Part shown: piece by piece, positions 1-7,772 of the stretch | Layout of the letters: each line of letters opens with the position of its first letter | Numbering within the stretch: position 1 is the first letter of the stretch | Translations under genes and position numbers: made by a program | Assembly (NCBI GenBank): GCA_020072845.1 | Contig: JAIQGF010000011.1 | Coordinates: 286,173 to 350,172 of the forward strand | Reading direction: 5' to 3' | Origin: Terriglobia bacterium | GTDB lineage: Bacteria; Acidobacteriota; Terriglobia; Terriglobales; Acidobacteriaceae | DNA: 64,000 nucleotides | Notes under the pieces: generated by a model | Told to the model about the DNA's origin: nothing | Database searches by the model: none | The model's input: the letters and a program-made list of their open reading frames with translations, nothing else

Positions 1-57
1 GGCGAAAGCGAACCCGAGGGGAACGCGGATGCGTCGCGCGATGCGGGACCAGGTCAT
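1..57 (-). CDS. Start of an unidentified gene running off the left edge
   Basis: An ATG at 57 overlaps the stop of the upstream glycosyltransferase gene as ATGA, the usual sign of translational coupling. The 19 visible codons read [19 protein letters not shown], a basic stretch turning hydrophobic, as at the start of a small membrane protein. It is the last gene of the LPS operon visible here. Function cannot be assigned from 19 residues. Confidence 0.6.
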   Translation of the reverse strand, partial: MTWSRIARRIRVPLGFAFA

Positions 58-1217
58 CGCGGCGCCTCGGAAGTTTGCGCCAGGAGATGACGCGCGGCTG
101 CGATCACCTCGGCGGCGGTAATCTGCAGCAGGCCCGCCTCGGGGTCCTTCTCGTGCGAGGTCGTAGTCTGGCTTACCTGGGAGCGCAGCACAATGGCGCG
201 ATGGGTGTAAGGGCGGTTGCGCGCGGGGTCGGTGGGGCCGAACAACGCGACCACGGGAACGCCCACCGCCGCGGCCAAGTGGACAGGGCCGGTATCGCCT
301 CCGATGCAAATGCGCGCACCACGGCAGAGCGCGATGAGTTCACTGACCGTGGTTTGCAGGGCGATGGCGACAGGAACTTCCCCACCCTGTCGTCGCCCTT
401 CGACTGCGCTCAGGGCAGGCTTCCCCAGCGACGACAAGGGTGGGGCACCCGCAACGCCGTTGGCAGCGCGTTCGACATCGCGCGCCAGTTGCTCTTCGCC
501 GGGGCCGAAGTTCACGATGGCGCGAAGTCCATGAACCGCAAGCGCGCGTACCACTTCCGCATAGCGTTCCGCCGGCCAGCATTTTGCTCCCCAGCCCGCG
601 CCCGGATTCACCAGCGCAAAGCCGTGCAGGCCGAGCGTGTGTAGCTGCTGCTCGATGGCGCGTTCGGCGGCAGGATCGCGCGGCAAGGGGAAGCTGAGTT
701 CCTCGGGTCCGAAACCCGGGCCACACAATTCCTGCGCGAGCGAAATATTCTGCTCGACGATATGGCGTCCACGCGCGGCAACCTGGTGCGTATAGAAAAG
801 GGTGGCGGGTTTTTCGCGTGGCTGCATGAAGCCAAAGCGGCGCGGCACGCCCGATAATTGCGCCAGAATCGCCGATTTCCACGCTCCCTGAAAATCAATC
901 GCGAGGTTGTAGCGCACCGCGCGCAATTGGCCGAGCGCATCGCGGAACTCCTGCCAGGTTTCGCCGGAGAATAGCGCCGAACGCCAGGCAAGCGTGTCCA
1001 CGATGTGGACCATGTCCACCAGAGGTTTTTCCGGGGAGCGAGGTCCGCTAAGCGCGGCGCCGGAAGAAAGCAGCGAGGCCCAGCGCCGCTCGACCGCCCA
1101 GCCGATGGTTGCGCCGGGGAATGCGCGCCGCAGGGCAGCCACCGCGGGCAGGGTGTGAATGATGTCGCCCATGGAGCCGAGGCGCACGATCAGCAAGCGC
1201 GCAAGGTCGCCGCTCAC
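54..1217 (-). CDS. Glycosyltransferase family 9 (heptosyltransferase-like)
   Basis: A 387-residue protein of the ADP-heptose:LPS heptosyltransferase family (GT9), expected to add a heptose to the inner core at the cytoplasmic face of the inner membrane. The N-terminus [19 protein letters not shown] is the typical GT9 opening and [12 protein letters not shown] near residues 307-318 is the donor-binding motif. The GTG at 1217 is chosen because it overlaps the stop of the heptose adenylyltransferase gene by 4 bp (GTGA) and the reading frame upstream of it is antisense-like. Residues of about 254-281 (containing KPALSAVEG) do not belong to the family and are encoded by a palindromic repeat at 380-450. 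Whether it is heptosyltransferase I, II or another GT9 is open. Confidence 0.88.
   Translation of the reverse strand: MSGDLARLLIVRLGSMGDIIHTLPAVAALRRAFPGATIGWAVERRWASLLSSGAALSGPRSPEKPLVDMVHIVDTLAWRSALFSGETWQEFRDALGQLRAVRYNLAIDFQGAWKSAILAQLSGVPRRFGFMQPREKPATLFYTHQVAARGRHIVEQNISLAQELCGPGFGPEELSFPLPRDPAAERAIEQQLHTLGLHGFALVNPGAGWGAKCWPAERYAEVVRALAVHGLRAIVNFGPGEEQLARDVERAANGVAGAPPLSSLGKPALSAVEGRRQGGEVPVAIALQTTVSELIALCRGARICIGGDTGPVHLAAAVGVPVVALFGPTDPARNRPYTHRAIVLRSQVSQTTTSHEKDPEAGLLQITAAEVIAAARHLLAQTSEAPR
380..450. repeat. Palindromic repeat inserted in frame in the GT9 gene
   Basis: Left arm CCCCACCCTGTCGTCG (380-395) and right arm CGACGACAAGGGTGGGG (429-445) are inverted copies. The loop carries CCTTCGACTGCGCTCAGG and the right arm is followed by the tail GTGGGGCACC. 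Related elements with the same arm and tail logic lie at 4540-4575, 17731-17762 and 59534-59568. The element keeps the reading frame open and adds about 28 residues to the protein. Confidence 0.8.
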
Positions 1218-1705
1218 GGACGCTCCTTGCGGCCGATGCGGGCGATGAACTCGGTGGCGGAGTGGTTTTTGGGATCGCCGACAATGGCCACGCGCCCGCC
1301 GCACTCGACGACGGTGTCACGCTCGGGAACGTTGTCGGCGGTGTAGTCGGTGCCCTTGGCGTGGATGTCGGGGCGGATTTCGCGGATGAGGGCGCGAACG
1401 TCGGCCTCAGGAAATACCACCACCGCGTCCACGTCGGCGAGGGCGGCCAGGATTTCGGCGCGCTCGGCGGCGGGCATCAGCGGACGGCCGGGACCCTTCA
1501 AGCCGCGCACCGACTCATCCGCATTGAGACCGACCACGAGCTTTCCGCCGAGTTGCTTGGCGGCGCGGAGATAGCGGATGTGGCCGACGTGCAGCAGGTC
1601 GAAACAGCCGTTGGTCAGGATAATGCGCTCGCCGGCGCGGCGCCATTCCTCGACGCGGCGGCGCAGTTGATCGCGGGTAAGGACTTTGTTTTCGTGCGTG
1701 CTCAT
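1214..1705 (-). CDS. rfaE2: D-glycero-beta-D-manno-heptose 1-phosphate adenylyltransferase (HldE C-terminal half)
   Basis: A 163-residue nucleotidyltransferase corresponding to the C-terminal domain of E. coli HldE. It transfers AMP from ATP to heptose-1-phosphate to give the ADP-heptose precursor. The signature [10 protein letters not shown] (cytidylyltransferase-type HxGH motif) is near residues 33-42, and [14 protein letters not shown] follows at the expected place. The ATG at 1705 is preferred to the TTG one codon upstream. The kinase half is a separate gene just upstream (1753-2826), so the two HldE activities are encoded separately here, separated by a 47-bp repeat-bearing gap. The downstream GT9 gene overlaps its stop by 4 bp. 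Confidence 0.93.
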   Translation of the reverse strand: MSTHENKVLTRDQLRRRVEEWRRAGERIILTNGCFDLLHVGHIRYLRAAKQLGGKLVVGLNADESVRGLKGPGRPLMPAAERAEILAALADVDAVVVFPEADVRALIREIRPDIHAKGTDYTADNVPERDTVVECGGRVAIVGDPKNHSATEFIARIGRKERP

Positions 1706-1711
1706 CAAAAA

Positions 1712-1800
1712 GACTTAACCGCGGATCTACGCGGATTTAAACGGATCGGATTTCATTTCCTTATCCGTGTAGATCCGTGGCGATCCGCGGTTTGCATTTC
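1712..1800. repeat. Degenerate CGCGGAT repeat tract between the HldE half-genes
   Basis: The gap and the 3' end of the kinase gene are built from near-repeats of CCGCGGATCTACGCGGAT and its reverse complement (for example 1721-1738 against 1770-1793), so the tract can fold back. The last residues of the kinase (about RHGSTRIRK) are encoded by the repeat. The same family occurs at 2876-2907, 58018-58047 and 61705-61733. Confidence 0.6.
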
Positions 1801-2826
1801 CTCCGCGCCTTCCACGGCCTGCAAAAGTTCTTCGCGGCTGACGGTGGCGGTGCCTCGCTTCATCACCACGATGCCTCCGGCGTAATTGGCCAGGTGCGCG
1901 GCTTCCTGGGCGTCGGCGCCGGCGGCGAGCGCGGCAGTGAAGGTGGCGATGACGGTGTCGCCCGCGCCGGTGACGTCGGCCACCTGGTCGCTGCCGTGAA
2001 TCGGAATCTCGACCGGCTGGGTGCGTCGCGCGAAAGCCACCATGCCGTCGCGGCCGCGGGTGATGACCAGCGCGTCCAGCTTCATGCGCTCCAGAATTTT
2101 CTTGCCGGCGGCGAACAGGCGCGCGGAATCGGCGCCGATGCGCAGCCCGAGCGCATGTTCGACCTCGGGCTCGTTGGGCGTGGCGGCGGTGGCGCCGGCG
2201 AACTCCAGCAGGCGGTAACGCGAGTCGAGCGTGACCGGAATGTCCTTCAGACTGCCGCGCGAGCGCAGGTCCTTGAGCATTTGCGGTGTGGCGGCGCCGT
2301 AGCCGTAGTCGGAAATGAGCAGCGCATCGGAAGCGCGCAGAAACCGGTTGGCGGATGCGACCAGGTCTTGCTGGTGCATGAAGTCGAGTTCGCTCTCCGG
2401 TTCGCGGTCCACGCGCACCACCTGCTGGCGCGCGGTGTGCGTCATGCCGGCGAGGATGCGCGTTTTGGTGACCGTCGTGTAGCCCTTCAATCGCAGGATG
2501 CCGGAGGTGGAGATGCGCTGCTGGCGAAAGGCGCGGAGCAGCAGGCGTCCGGGCTCGTCGTCGCCGACCACGCCCACCGGCAGCACGGTGACGCCCAGCG
2601 CGGCGAGGTTGTAAACCGCGTTGCCCCCGCCGCCGGGAACCACGGTGCGCTCGCGGTGCTTGAGGATGAGTACCGGCGCCTCACGCGAGACACGGGAGAT
2701 TTCGCCGTAGATGAATTCGTCGGCTACCAGATCGGCGACGACCGTGATGGTGAGGCGCGGAAAGGCGTCCACGATCTTGCGCAGACGGTCGAGTTGTTTG
2801 CTGGGCTTCAAGCTGTCATTCACCAC
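1753..2826 (-). CDS. rfaE1: D-glycero-beta-D-manno-heptose-7-phosphate kinase (HldE N-terminal half)
   Basis: A 357-residue PfkB-family sugar kinase matching the N-terminal domain of HldE, which phosphorylates heptose-7-phosphate at C1. PGGGGNAVYNLAALG near residue 65 is the first PfkB-type region. DVTGAGDTVIATF near residue 285 is the second signature, with the catalytic Asp and the anion hole. It sits between lpxK and the adenylyltransferase gene. The only candidate starts are two adjacent GTG codons at 2826/2823 without a clear Shine-Dalgarno, inside a repeat-rich leader. A start a little further inside (TTG of LKPSKQ) is possible. The C-terminal tail is repeat-derived. Confidence 0.9.
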   Translation of the reverse strand: MVNDSLKPSKQLDRLRKIVDAFPRLTITVVADLVADEFIYGEISRVSREAPVLILKHRERTVVPGGGGNAVYNLAALGVTVLPVGVVGDDEPGRLLLRAFRQQRISTSGILRLKGYTTVTKTRILAGMTHTARQQVVRVDREPESELDFMHQQDLVASANRFLRASDALLISDYGYGAATPQMLKDLRSRGSLKDIPVTLDSRYRLLEFAGATAATPNEPEVEHALGLRIGADSARLFAAGKKILERMKLDALVITRGRDGMVAFARRTQPVEIPIHGSDQVADVTGAGDTVIATFTAALAAGADAQEAAHLANYAGGIVVMKRGTATVSREELLQAVEGAEEMQTADRHGSTRIRK

Positions 2827-2941
2827 CGAGTCACCGAGGACACCGAGTCAACACCGAGTTCCCAATTCTTGATGAGCCGCTGATTAACGCAGATGAACGC
2901 TGATCTGAATCGTAGTCCGATTACAACGAACTGGCATTTTC
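2827..2941. repeat. Repeat-bearing gap between lpxK and rfaE1
   Basis: Contains tandem ACCGAG(T/G) units (2822-2860) and, at 2876-2907, GCCGCTGATTAACGCAGAT followed by GAACGCTGAT, a copy of the GATTnACGCnGAT family seen elsewhere in the window. No gene or clear promoter is seen. Confidence 0.55.
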
Positions 2942-3895
2942 TCATGACAGCGGTTTCCCGCGGCTCTTCAGAGTTTCCAGCAGGAAATCCAGCGCACGCG
3001 GGGCGTCCTGCAAGTCCATCTTCACGGGCACCACCGCCAGCGGCTGCAGAGAAGCGAGAAATCCGCCGAGATTGACCGCGTCCTTCTCGGTGGTCGCAAA
3101 GCCGTCGGCCTGGTTCTGCTCGGCGACGAACTGGAGATCTCGCAAATCTTTTTCCGTGTAGGCGTGGTGGTCGGGAAAGACGACCTCGGCCGCCGGATCA
3201 ACGCCCGCCTTGCGCAGTTGCGCGAAAAAACTCTGCGGGCGGGCGATGCCGCAGAAGGCAAGCGGGTGCGGCGGCAAGCCGCTGGTGACAATGCCGCGGC
3301 GGACACGCCACACGGCTTTGCCCGTGAGCGGAAAGTTGTCCGGCTCGGCGCCGCTGGCGAGCACGACAGCATCGGCGCGCCGCAACGCGCTGAGCGGCTC
3401 GCGCAGGCGGCCGGCGGGAAGCAGGCGGTCGCGGGCGTCGTCGGGCGTGACCAGCACGATATCGAAGTCGCGCGCCAGTTGGCGGTGCTGGAAGCCGTCA
3501 TCGAGCAGGTGAAGTTGCGCTCCGAAGCGCTCTTCCGCCAGGCAGCCGGCCTGATAGCGCTCCTCGCCGAGAATCACCGGGCATTGCAGGCGGCGCGCAA
3601 TCAGCAGGGGTTCATCGCCAAAATCGCGCGGCAGCCCGCCCGGATCCACCAGCGCGACTCCGCTGCTCTGGCGGCGATACCCGCGCGACAGCACGTCGAA
3701 GGCGATGCCGCGGGATTGCAGCAGCTCCCCAAGCAGAATGACGAAGGGAGTTTTTCCCGAACCGCCGACAGCCAGGTTGCCGATGCTGACCACCGGGCCC
3801 TTGAGGTGTTTCGCAGGCAGAGCGCCGGCGTCATACAGCGAATTGCGCAGGCGGACCGCGCCACCAAACACTCGGGAGAGGATGCGGGTCGCCAT
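2942..3895 (-). CDS. lpxK: Lipid A 4'-kinase (tetraacyldisaccharide 4'-kinase)
   Basis: A 317-residue P-loop kinase that phosphorylates the 4' position of the lipid A disaccharide at the inner membrane. The Walker A region GNLAVGGSGKTP is at residues 39-50, followed by LSRGYRR, both diagnostic of LpxK; LLDDGFQHRQL and the DFDIVLV segment are the usual downstream motifs. The ATG at 3895 shares one base with the waaA stop (TGATG), giving coupling and the best family N-terminus. An alternative start at 3937 would overlap waaA by 43 bases. Operon order is waaA, lpxK, heptose activation, GT9. Confidence 0.93.
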   Translation of the reverse strand: MATRILSRVFGGAVRLRNSLYDAGALPAKHLKGPVVSIGNLAVGGSGKTPFVILLGELLQSRGIAFDVLSRGYRRQSSGVALVDPGGLPRDFGDEPLLIARRLQCPVILGEERYQAGCLAEERFGAQLHLLDDGFQHRQLARDFDIVLVTPDDARDRLLPAGRLREPLSALRRADAVVLASGAEPDNFPLTGKAVWRVRRGIVTSGLPPHPLAFCGIARPQSFFAQLRKAGVDPAAEVVFPDHHAYTEKDLRDLQFVAEQNQADGFATTEKDAVNLGGFLASLQPLAVVPVKMDLQDAPRALDFLLETLKSRGKPLS

Positions 3896-5175
3896 CAGGT
3901 CTCCACCCGCGAAGAAATCTTGGACGCGGTGGCGCAATCGGCGGCTGGGGCGGCGTGTTTTCCGAGAAGAGATTGCAGCGCGGAAACGGTGCGTGCGGTG
4001 GCGCCGGCATTGTCGCGCAGGATTTCGCGGGCGCGCGCGCCCAGACCACGGCAGCGGGATTCGTCGGCGAGCAGGCTAAGGAAGGTTGGCGCAAGCTCGT
4101 CAGCCGGGGCAACCACCACGGCGCCGGCGCGGCGGAAGAGCGTGACCATGTCGCGAAAATTCTCCGTGTGTGGGCCGACTACGATGGCCGAGCCGTGCTG
4201 CGCGGCCTCCAGGATGTTGTGGCCGCCTTTGGCCACCAGGCTGCCGCCCACGAAGGCGATGTCGGCGAGTTGGTAAGTGGAAGCAAGCTCGCCGATGGTA
4301 TCCAGGAGAAAGATTCCGGGTCCGAGCGGTTCTGAAGCGCTCCACTGCGACCTGCGCCAGAACTGGATGCCGGATGCGGCGATGAGTTCGGCAACTGGCG
4401 CGAAGCGCTCGGGATGGCGCGGCGCCAGAATCATGAGTGCATTCGGATAGCGTTCGCGGACAGCGGTAAAGGCGCGCAGCAGAATGGGTTCTTCGCCGTC
4501 GACGGTGCTGCCGCAGACGAGGACGGGAGCGGGAAAAGACCCACATTTGCCAAACCCAGGCAAATGTGGGGCACCCTCGAGAGCGGGCGCGATATTGAGC
4601 GCCGATTTAAGCTCGGCCACCAGCGGCGCTTCGGCCGCCGGCTTGAGATCGAATTTCAGGTTTCCGCTGACCTGGACACGTTTCTCCGGCGCGCCGATTT
4701 CGATCAGGCGACGACGGTCTTCATCGCCTTGCGCAAGAAACAGAGGCGCCAGGCGCAGAAGGTTCGGCCAGAACTCGGTCTCGGCGATGACGATCAGTTC
4801 GGGGCGCAGCGCTTGCAGGTAAGGGCGCACCGCGAAGGCGAAGTCGATGGGGAAGTAAAACACGTCGGCGGCGCCGAAGCGATCGCGCGCCAGCGCCTGC
4901 CCGGTCGCGGTGGTGGTGGATACGGCAATCCTGTACGACGGCGCGCGCTGCTGCAGTTCGGAGATCAACTCGCTGACGGCGAGCACTTCACCGACGGAAA
5001 CGGCATGTACCCAGATGGTGGGGCGGTGCGGCGAATCGCGCAGGCGCTGGGGCACGCGTCCGAAGCGCTCGGCGAGTCCGGCGCGGTACTTGCTGTGGCG
5101 CAGCAGGCGGAACAGCCAGACGGGCGAGGAGAGCAGCAGGGCCACGGCGGCCAGCGCGCTGTAGAGGAGATACAT
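3895..5175 (-). CDS. waaA: 3-deoxy-D-manno-octulosonic acid (Kdo) transferase, internally rearranged
   Basis: A 426-residue GT30 enzyme that transfers Kdo from CMP-Kdo to lipid A, anchored by an N-terminal hydrophobic segment (residues 4-24). AERFGR contains the probable catalytic Glu36; HAVSVGE, AETEFWPN, PRHPERF, DTIGEL and FVGGSL..GGHNILEAA all match the family. Two oddities are visible. After AETEFWPNLL the sequence jumps to LAPLFLAQGDEDRRR, lacking about 40 residues that in E. coli WaaA contain the conserved NARLS segment. At residues of about 199-214 there is an extra GAPHLPGFGKCGSF encoded by a palindromic repeat. Overall length is near normal only because the changes and a longer tail offset each other. 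It is the first gene of the LPS operon. Confidence 0.9.
   Translation of the reverse strand: MYLLYSALAAVALLLSSPVWLFRLLRHSKYRAGLAERFGRVPQRLRDSPHRPTIWVHAVSVGEVLAVSELISELQQRAPSYRIAVSTTTATGQALARDRFGAADVFYFPIDFAFAVRPYLQALRPELIVIAETEFWPNLLRLAPLFLAQGDEDRRRLIEIGAPEKRVQVSGNLKFDLKPAAEAPLVAELKSALNIAPALEGAPHLPGFGKCGSFPAPVLVCGSTVDGEEPILLRAFTAVRERYPNALMILAPRHPERFAPVAELIAASGIQFWRRSQWSASEPLGPGIFLLDTIGELASTYQLADIAFVGGSLVAKGGHNILEAAQHGSAIVVGPHTENFRDMVTLFRRAGAVVVAPADELAPTFLSLLADESRCRGLGARAREILRDNAGATARTVSALQSLLGKHAAPAADCATASKISSRVET
4540..4575. repeat. Palindromic repeat inside waaA
   Basis: CCCACATTTGCC (4540-4551) and GGCAAATGTGGG (4559-4570) form a perfect 12-bp stem with a 7-base loop, followed by the tail GCACC. 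The tail GTGGGGCACC is shared with the copies at 380-450 and 17731-17762. It adds residues to WaaA in frame. Confidence 0.85.
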
Positions 5176-5195
5176 GGGTGAAGGGACATTCTAAA

Positions 5196-5370
5196 TACAG
5201 TTTCGAGTTTCAGTTTCAGTTTCAGCACGGGTAGCCCAGTTAATACAGTTTCGAGTTTCAGTTTCAGTTTCAGCCCAGTCTGGCACAGTTTCATTTCAGT
5301 GTTCGGTCACCCAAAGGCGAGTTCCAAAACTGAAACCGAAACCGAAACTGAAACTGAAACTGAAACTGTT
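5196..5370. repeat. Hexameric AGTTTC/GAAACT repeat tracts, inverted around 5300
   Basis: Runs of AGTTTC-type hexamers on the plus strand (5197-5223, 5250-5276) face runs of GAAACT/GAAACC hexamers (5327-5370), so the waaA-upstream region can form a long hairpin. The same hexamer recurs at the right end of the window (63978-64000), in front of the PilB-type gene. The intergenic promoter for waaA must lie in or near this tract; no clear -35/-10 is seen. Confidence 0.75.
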
Positions 5371-5416
5371 CCTTCCCATTTGCCGCGGCGGCGGGGCAGG
5401 ATTGATAATCCTGGGT

Positions 5417-6088
5417 ATGGATCGGTCGAACTATCGTTGGTGGCTGGCGGCAGCGGTGATGATGCTGGCAACGTTGGCGATTGCCAGCAAACAATACATG
5501 GCGCCCAAGGCATTTCCCGCCAAGACGTATCCGGCGCGCGACGAGCATCCGGATGAGAAAGTCACGATCGCCGCCGATCCCTACGACATGCCCGACAAGG
5601 CCGCGCCGGTGTTCACGCTGCCGTACAAAGACAGGGGCTACCTGCCGATTTTCCTGGTCATCACCAACGACGGCGACCAGCCGGTGGCGTTGAACCAGAT
5701 GGAAGTCAAGCTGGTGACCGCCAGCCGAAGCAAGCTGCAGCCGGCCAGCATCGAGGACCTGTACCGGCGGTTCTCGCGGGTGAAGCGCCGCGGCGACGAG
5801 GTCAGCCGCAATCCGCTGCCCATTCCGCTGCCCCGCCATCCCGATGCAGGACTTCCCAAAGGCGGGGGCGAGGAAATCCAGAACGCGCAATTCGGCGCCA
5901 AGGCGGTGGAGCCGCACGCCACGCAGGCTGGCTTCCTGTTCTTCGATATCGAAGGCATCAGCCAGCCCCTGGCCGGGGCCCATCTCTACGTCACCCGGGT
6001 GCGCGACGGCAACGGTACCGAATTGATGTTCTTCGACATCGCGCTGGAGAAATATCTGACCTACAAGCCGGGAAGCTCGGGAAAGTAG
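5417..6088 (+). CDS. Membrane-anchored protein of unknown function
   Basis: A 223-residue protein with an N-terminal hydrophobic segment (WWLAAAVMMLATLAIA, residues 7-22) that would act as a signal anchor, followed by a periplasmic domain. The middle (LPIFLVITNDGDQPVALNQMEV) looks like a beta-sandwich strand pair of the kind found in DUF4352-like or immunoglobulin-like domains. A proline-rich segment (NPLPIPLPRHPDAGLPKGGG) interrupts it near residue 135. The ATG at 5417 is preferred; a TTG at 5402 preceded by GGGGCAGGA is the alternative. It is divergent from waaA and isolated by repeats on both sides. No family is recognised. Confidence 0.7.
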   Translation: MDRSNYRWWLAAAVMMLATLAIASKQYMAPKAFPAKTYPARDEHPDEKVTIAADPYDMPDKAAPVFTLPYKDRGYLPIFLVITNDGDQPVALNQMEVKLVTASRSKLQPASIEDLYRRFSRVKRRGDEVSRNPLPIPLPRHPDAGLPKGGGEEIQNAQFGAKAVEPHATQAGFLFFDIEGISQPLAGAHLYVTRVRDGNGTELMFFDIALEKYLTYKPGSSGK

Positions 6089-6180
6089 GTTATCAGTTTA
6101 CGGTTATCGGTTTTCGGTAACAGCATCAAGACAACGGCAATCGCTAATTACCGAAAACCGTTAACCGACAACCGATAACG
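6089..6180. repeat. Long imperfect inverted repeat between convergent genes
   Basis: GGTTATCGGTTTTCGGTAA (6102-6120) faces TTACCGAAAACCGTTAACC (6148-6166) with one mismatch, and further GGTTATC/GATAAC units lie outside. It lies between two convergent genes and could serve as a bidirectional transcription stop. It also belongs to the window-wide class of fold-back tracts built from a short repeated unit. Confidence 0.75.
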
Positions 6181-6182
6181 AT

Positions 6183-6674
6183 TCAACGCCCCATTCCCTC
6201 GTCCATGGCGCGGTTGGCGAGTGCGTCGGCTTCCTTGTTCTTGCCGCGCAAGACGTGGTGGATGTTGAACCAGTCCAGCTTCCCGATCAGCGCTTTCGCC
6301 TGCCGGTGCAATTCCATCAGTGTCAGATTGCGGACCTTGTATTGGCCATTGATTTGTTTGACCAGCAGTTCGGAGTCGCTGATCACCTCCAGCGCCTTGC
6401 AACCGTGGGCCAGGGCGTATTCCAGGGACGCGATCAGGCCCATGTACTCCGCGTAGTTGTTGGTCCGGTGGCCGAGGAACTGGCTGAGTGCGGCGAGGCG
6501 GCGCCGGGCGGCATCCTCGAGCACCACGCCGTAGCCGGCGGGACCGGGATTCCCGCGCGCGCCACCGTCAATGTGGGCGATCAGGCGATCTTCCGGCAAT
6601 TTTTCGACAAGCGCGCCAAACAGTTCCTGCGAGGCGGCGGGCTTTTTGCGGCGAGGGTAAGGACGGAAAGGCAT
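6183..6674 (-). CDS. Ribonuclease HI family protein
   Basis: A 163-residue RNase H-fold nuclease predicted to cleave the RNA strand of RNA-DNA hybrids. The four acidic catalytic residues are in place: Asp36 in HIDGGARGNPGPAGYG, Glu76 in NNYAEYMGLI, Asp100 in ISDSELLVKQING and Asp150 in KEADALAN. It resembles the short bacterial RnhA/YpdQ-like subgroup more than classical E. coli RnhA. ATG at 6674 is chosen because the frame upstream only translates the repeat (TNYKLQITN). No Shine-Dalgarno is obvious. It stands alone between repeat tracts. Confidence 0.9.
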   Translation of the reverse strand: MPFRPYPRRKKPAASQELFGALVEKLPEDRLIAHIDGGARGNPGPAGYGVVLEDAARRRLAALSQFLGHRTNNYAEYMGLIASLEYALAHGCKALEVISDSELLVKQINGQYKVRNLTLMELHRQAKALIGKLDWFNIHHVLRGKNKEADALANRAMDEGMGR

Positions 6675-6677
6675 GAG

Positions 6678-6794
6678 GCAATTTGTAATTTGTAATTTGT
6701 AATTGGTAATTTGCTGTGTTTTGCGCGCTGTCGAAAGCACTAAGCGGCACTACGCTGCCGGTAAATTACAAATTACCAATTACAAATTACAAAT
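6678..6794. repeat. TAATTTG heptamer tracts forming a large hairpin
   Basis: Tandem TAATTTG units at 6680-6713 are answered by the reverse complement CAAATTA units at 6763-6794, leaving about 50 bases between. It lies in the gap between the RNase HI and phosphoesterase genes. Very AT-rich compared with its surroundings. Confidence 0.85.
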
Positions 6795-6797
6795 GCT

Positions 6798-7553
6798 TCA
6801 CCGTCCCTGTGCCAGCCGGGTCGCCAGCCGTTCCGGCAGGTCGGCGGCGATGATCCGCTGCTGCGCTGCCGCCACGTCGTACTTCACACGGTAATAGGTG
6901 ACGGAGTAGGCCTCGGTGTCGAACAGGGCAAAGGCGGCCCGCCAGTCGCCGTCGCGCGGTTGTCCCACCGAACCGGGGTTGATCAGGTAGCGCATGCCCT
7001 TGCGCAGCTTGAAGACGAATTTCTCGGAGGCGCCGTGCGAGTTGTACACCGGATGGATGGCGGCAGCATCGTCGGTTCCCGCGAAAAATCCTCCCTGGAT
7101 ATGGGTGTGCCCGAAGAAGGTCAGCGGAACTTCGGCTTCGGCGAGCGCGCGCAGCGCCTCCGGCACCAGGATCAGATATTCGTCTTCGTCGTACGGCGAG
7201 CCGTGTACGAACCGGACGCCTTCCACTCCCTCCAGCGGCGCCGGGCCCTGCGGCAGCGCGCGCAGCCATTCCAGGTTCTCTTTGCGCAGCACCGTGCGCG
7301 TCCAGATGACCGCTATGCCGGCAATGGGGTTGAAGTCCTCCATGTTGCTCAACCCGGAGCACGCCTTGTCGTGATTGCCGCGGACGACGATCTTACCCAG
7401 CTTGCGCGAACGTTCCACCACCTCATTCGGACTGGCGCCGTACCCGACGACGTCGCCGAGATTGACCACCAAGTCGTGCTCCGGCGCCTGCTCCAGACAG
7501 GCGTCCAGAGCTTCCAGGTTGGCGTGTATGTCGCTTAACAGGAGTATCCGCAC
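6798..7553 (-). CDS. Metallophosphoesterase (calcineurin-like, YfcE/MJ0936 type)
   Basis: A 251-residue binuclear metallophosphoesterase of the small bacterial/archaeal phosphodiesterase group. Metal-binding motifs appear in order: LLSDIHANLEAL (Asp8, His10), NLGDVVGYG (Asp34), VRGNHDKA (Asn60, His61), RFVHGSP and FFGHTHIQ. The GTG at 7553 starts the family-typical VRILLLSDIH; an upstream ATG-like frame (to 7619) adds an implausible leader. Substrate unknown: members act on cyclic nucleotides or phosphodiester model substrates. No operon partner. Confidence 0.88.
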   Translation of the reverse strand: MRILLLSDIHANLEALDACLEQAPEHDLVVNLGDVVGYGASPNEVVERSRKLGKIVVRGNHDKACSGLSNMEDFNPIAGIAVIWTRTVLRKENLEWLRALPQGPAPLEGVEGVRFVHGSPYDEDEYLILVPEALRALAEAEVPLTFFGHTHIQGGFFAGTDDAAAIHPVYNSHGASEKFVFKLRKGMRYLINPGSVGQPRDGDWRAAFALFDTEAYSVTYYRVKYDVAAAQQRIIAADLPERLATRLAQGR

Positions 7554-7619
7554 GTGGTGCTCGCGATGGAGCGATCTGGGATTATATAGCCCCGAGGTTG
7601 TATAGCACCAATAGGGCAA

Positions 7620-7772
7620 TAGGAAGTCAGAAGTAAGAATTAAGAAGTAACAAGCGAAAGTCGCTGATTTCTGAGTTCTTACTTGTTACTCCTGATCCCT
7701 ACTTCTGAGTTACTTCTTAATCCTTACTTCACTCTACTTCACTTCTTGATTCTGACTTCTTAGTTCTGACTT
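7620..7772. repeat. AAGTNAG/CTTACTTC heptamer tract
   Basis: About 150 bases consist of variants of AAGTAAG, AAGTCAG and AATTAAG on the left and CTTACTT, TTCTGACTT on the right, so the halves are complementary. The right end runs into the 3' end of the OppD-like gene and encodes its last residues (about [12 protein letters not shown]). Confidence 0.8.
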
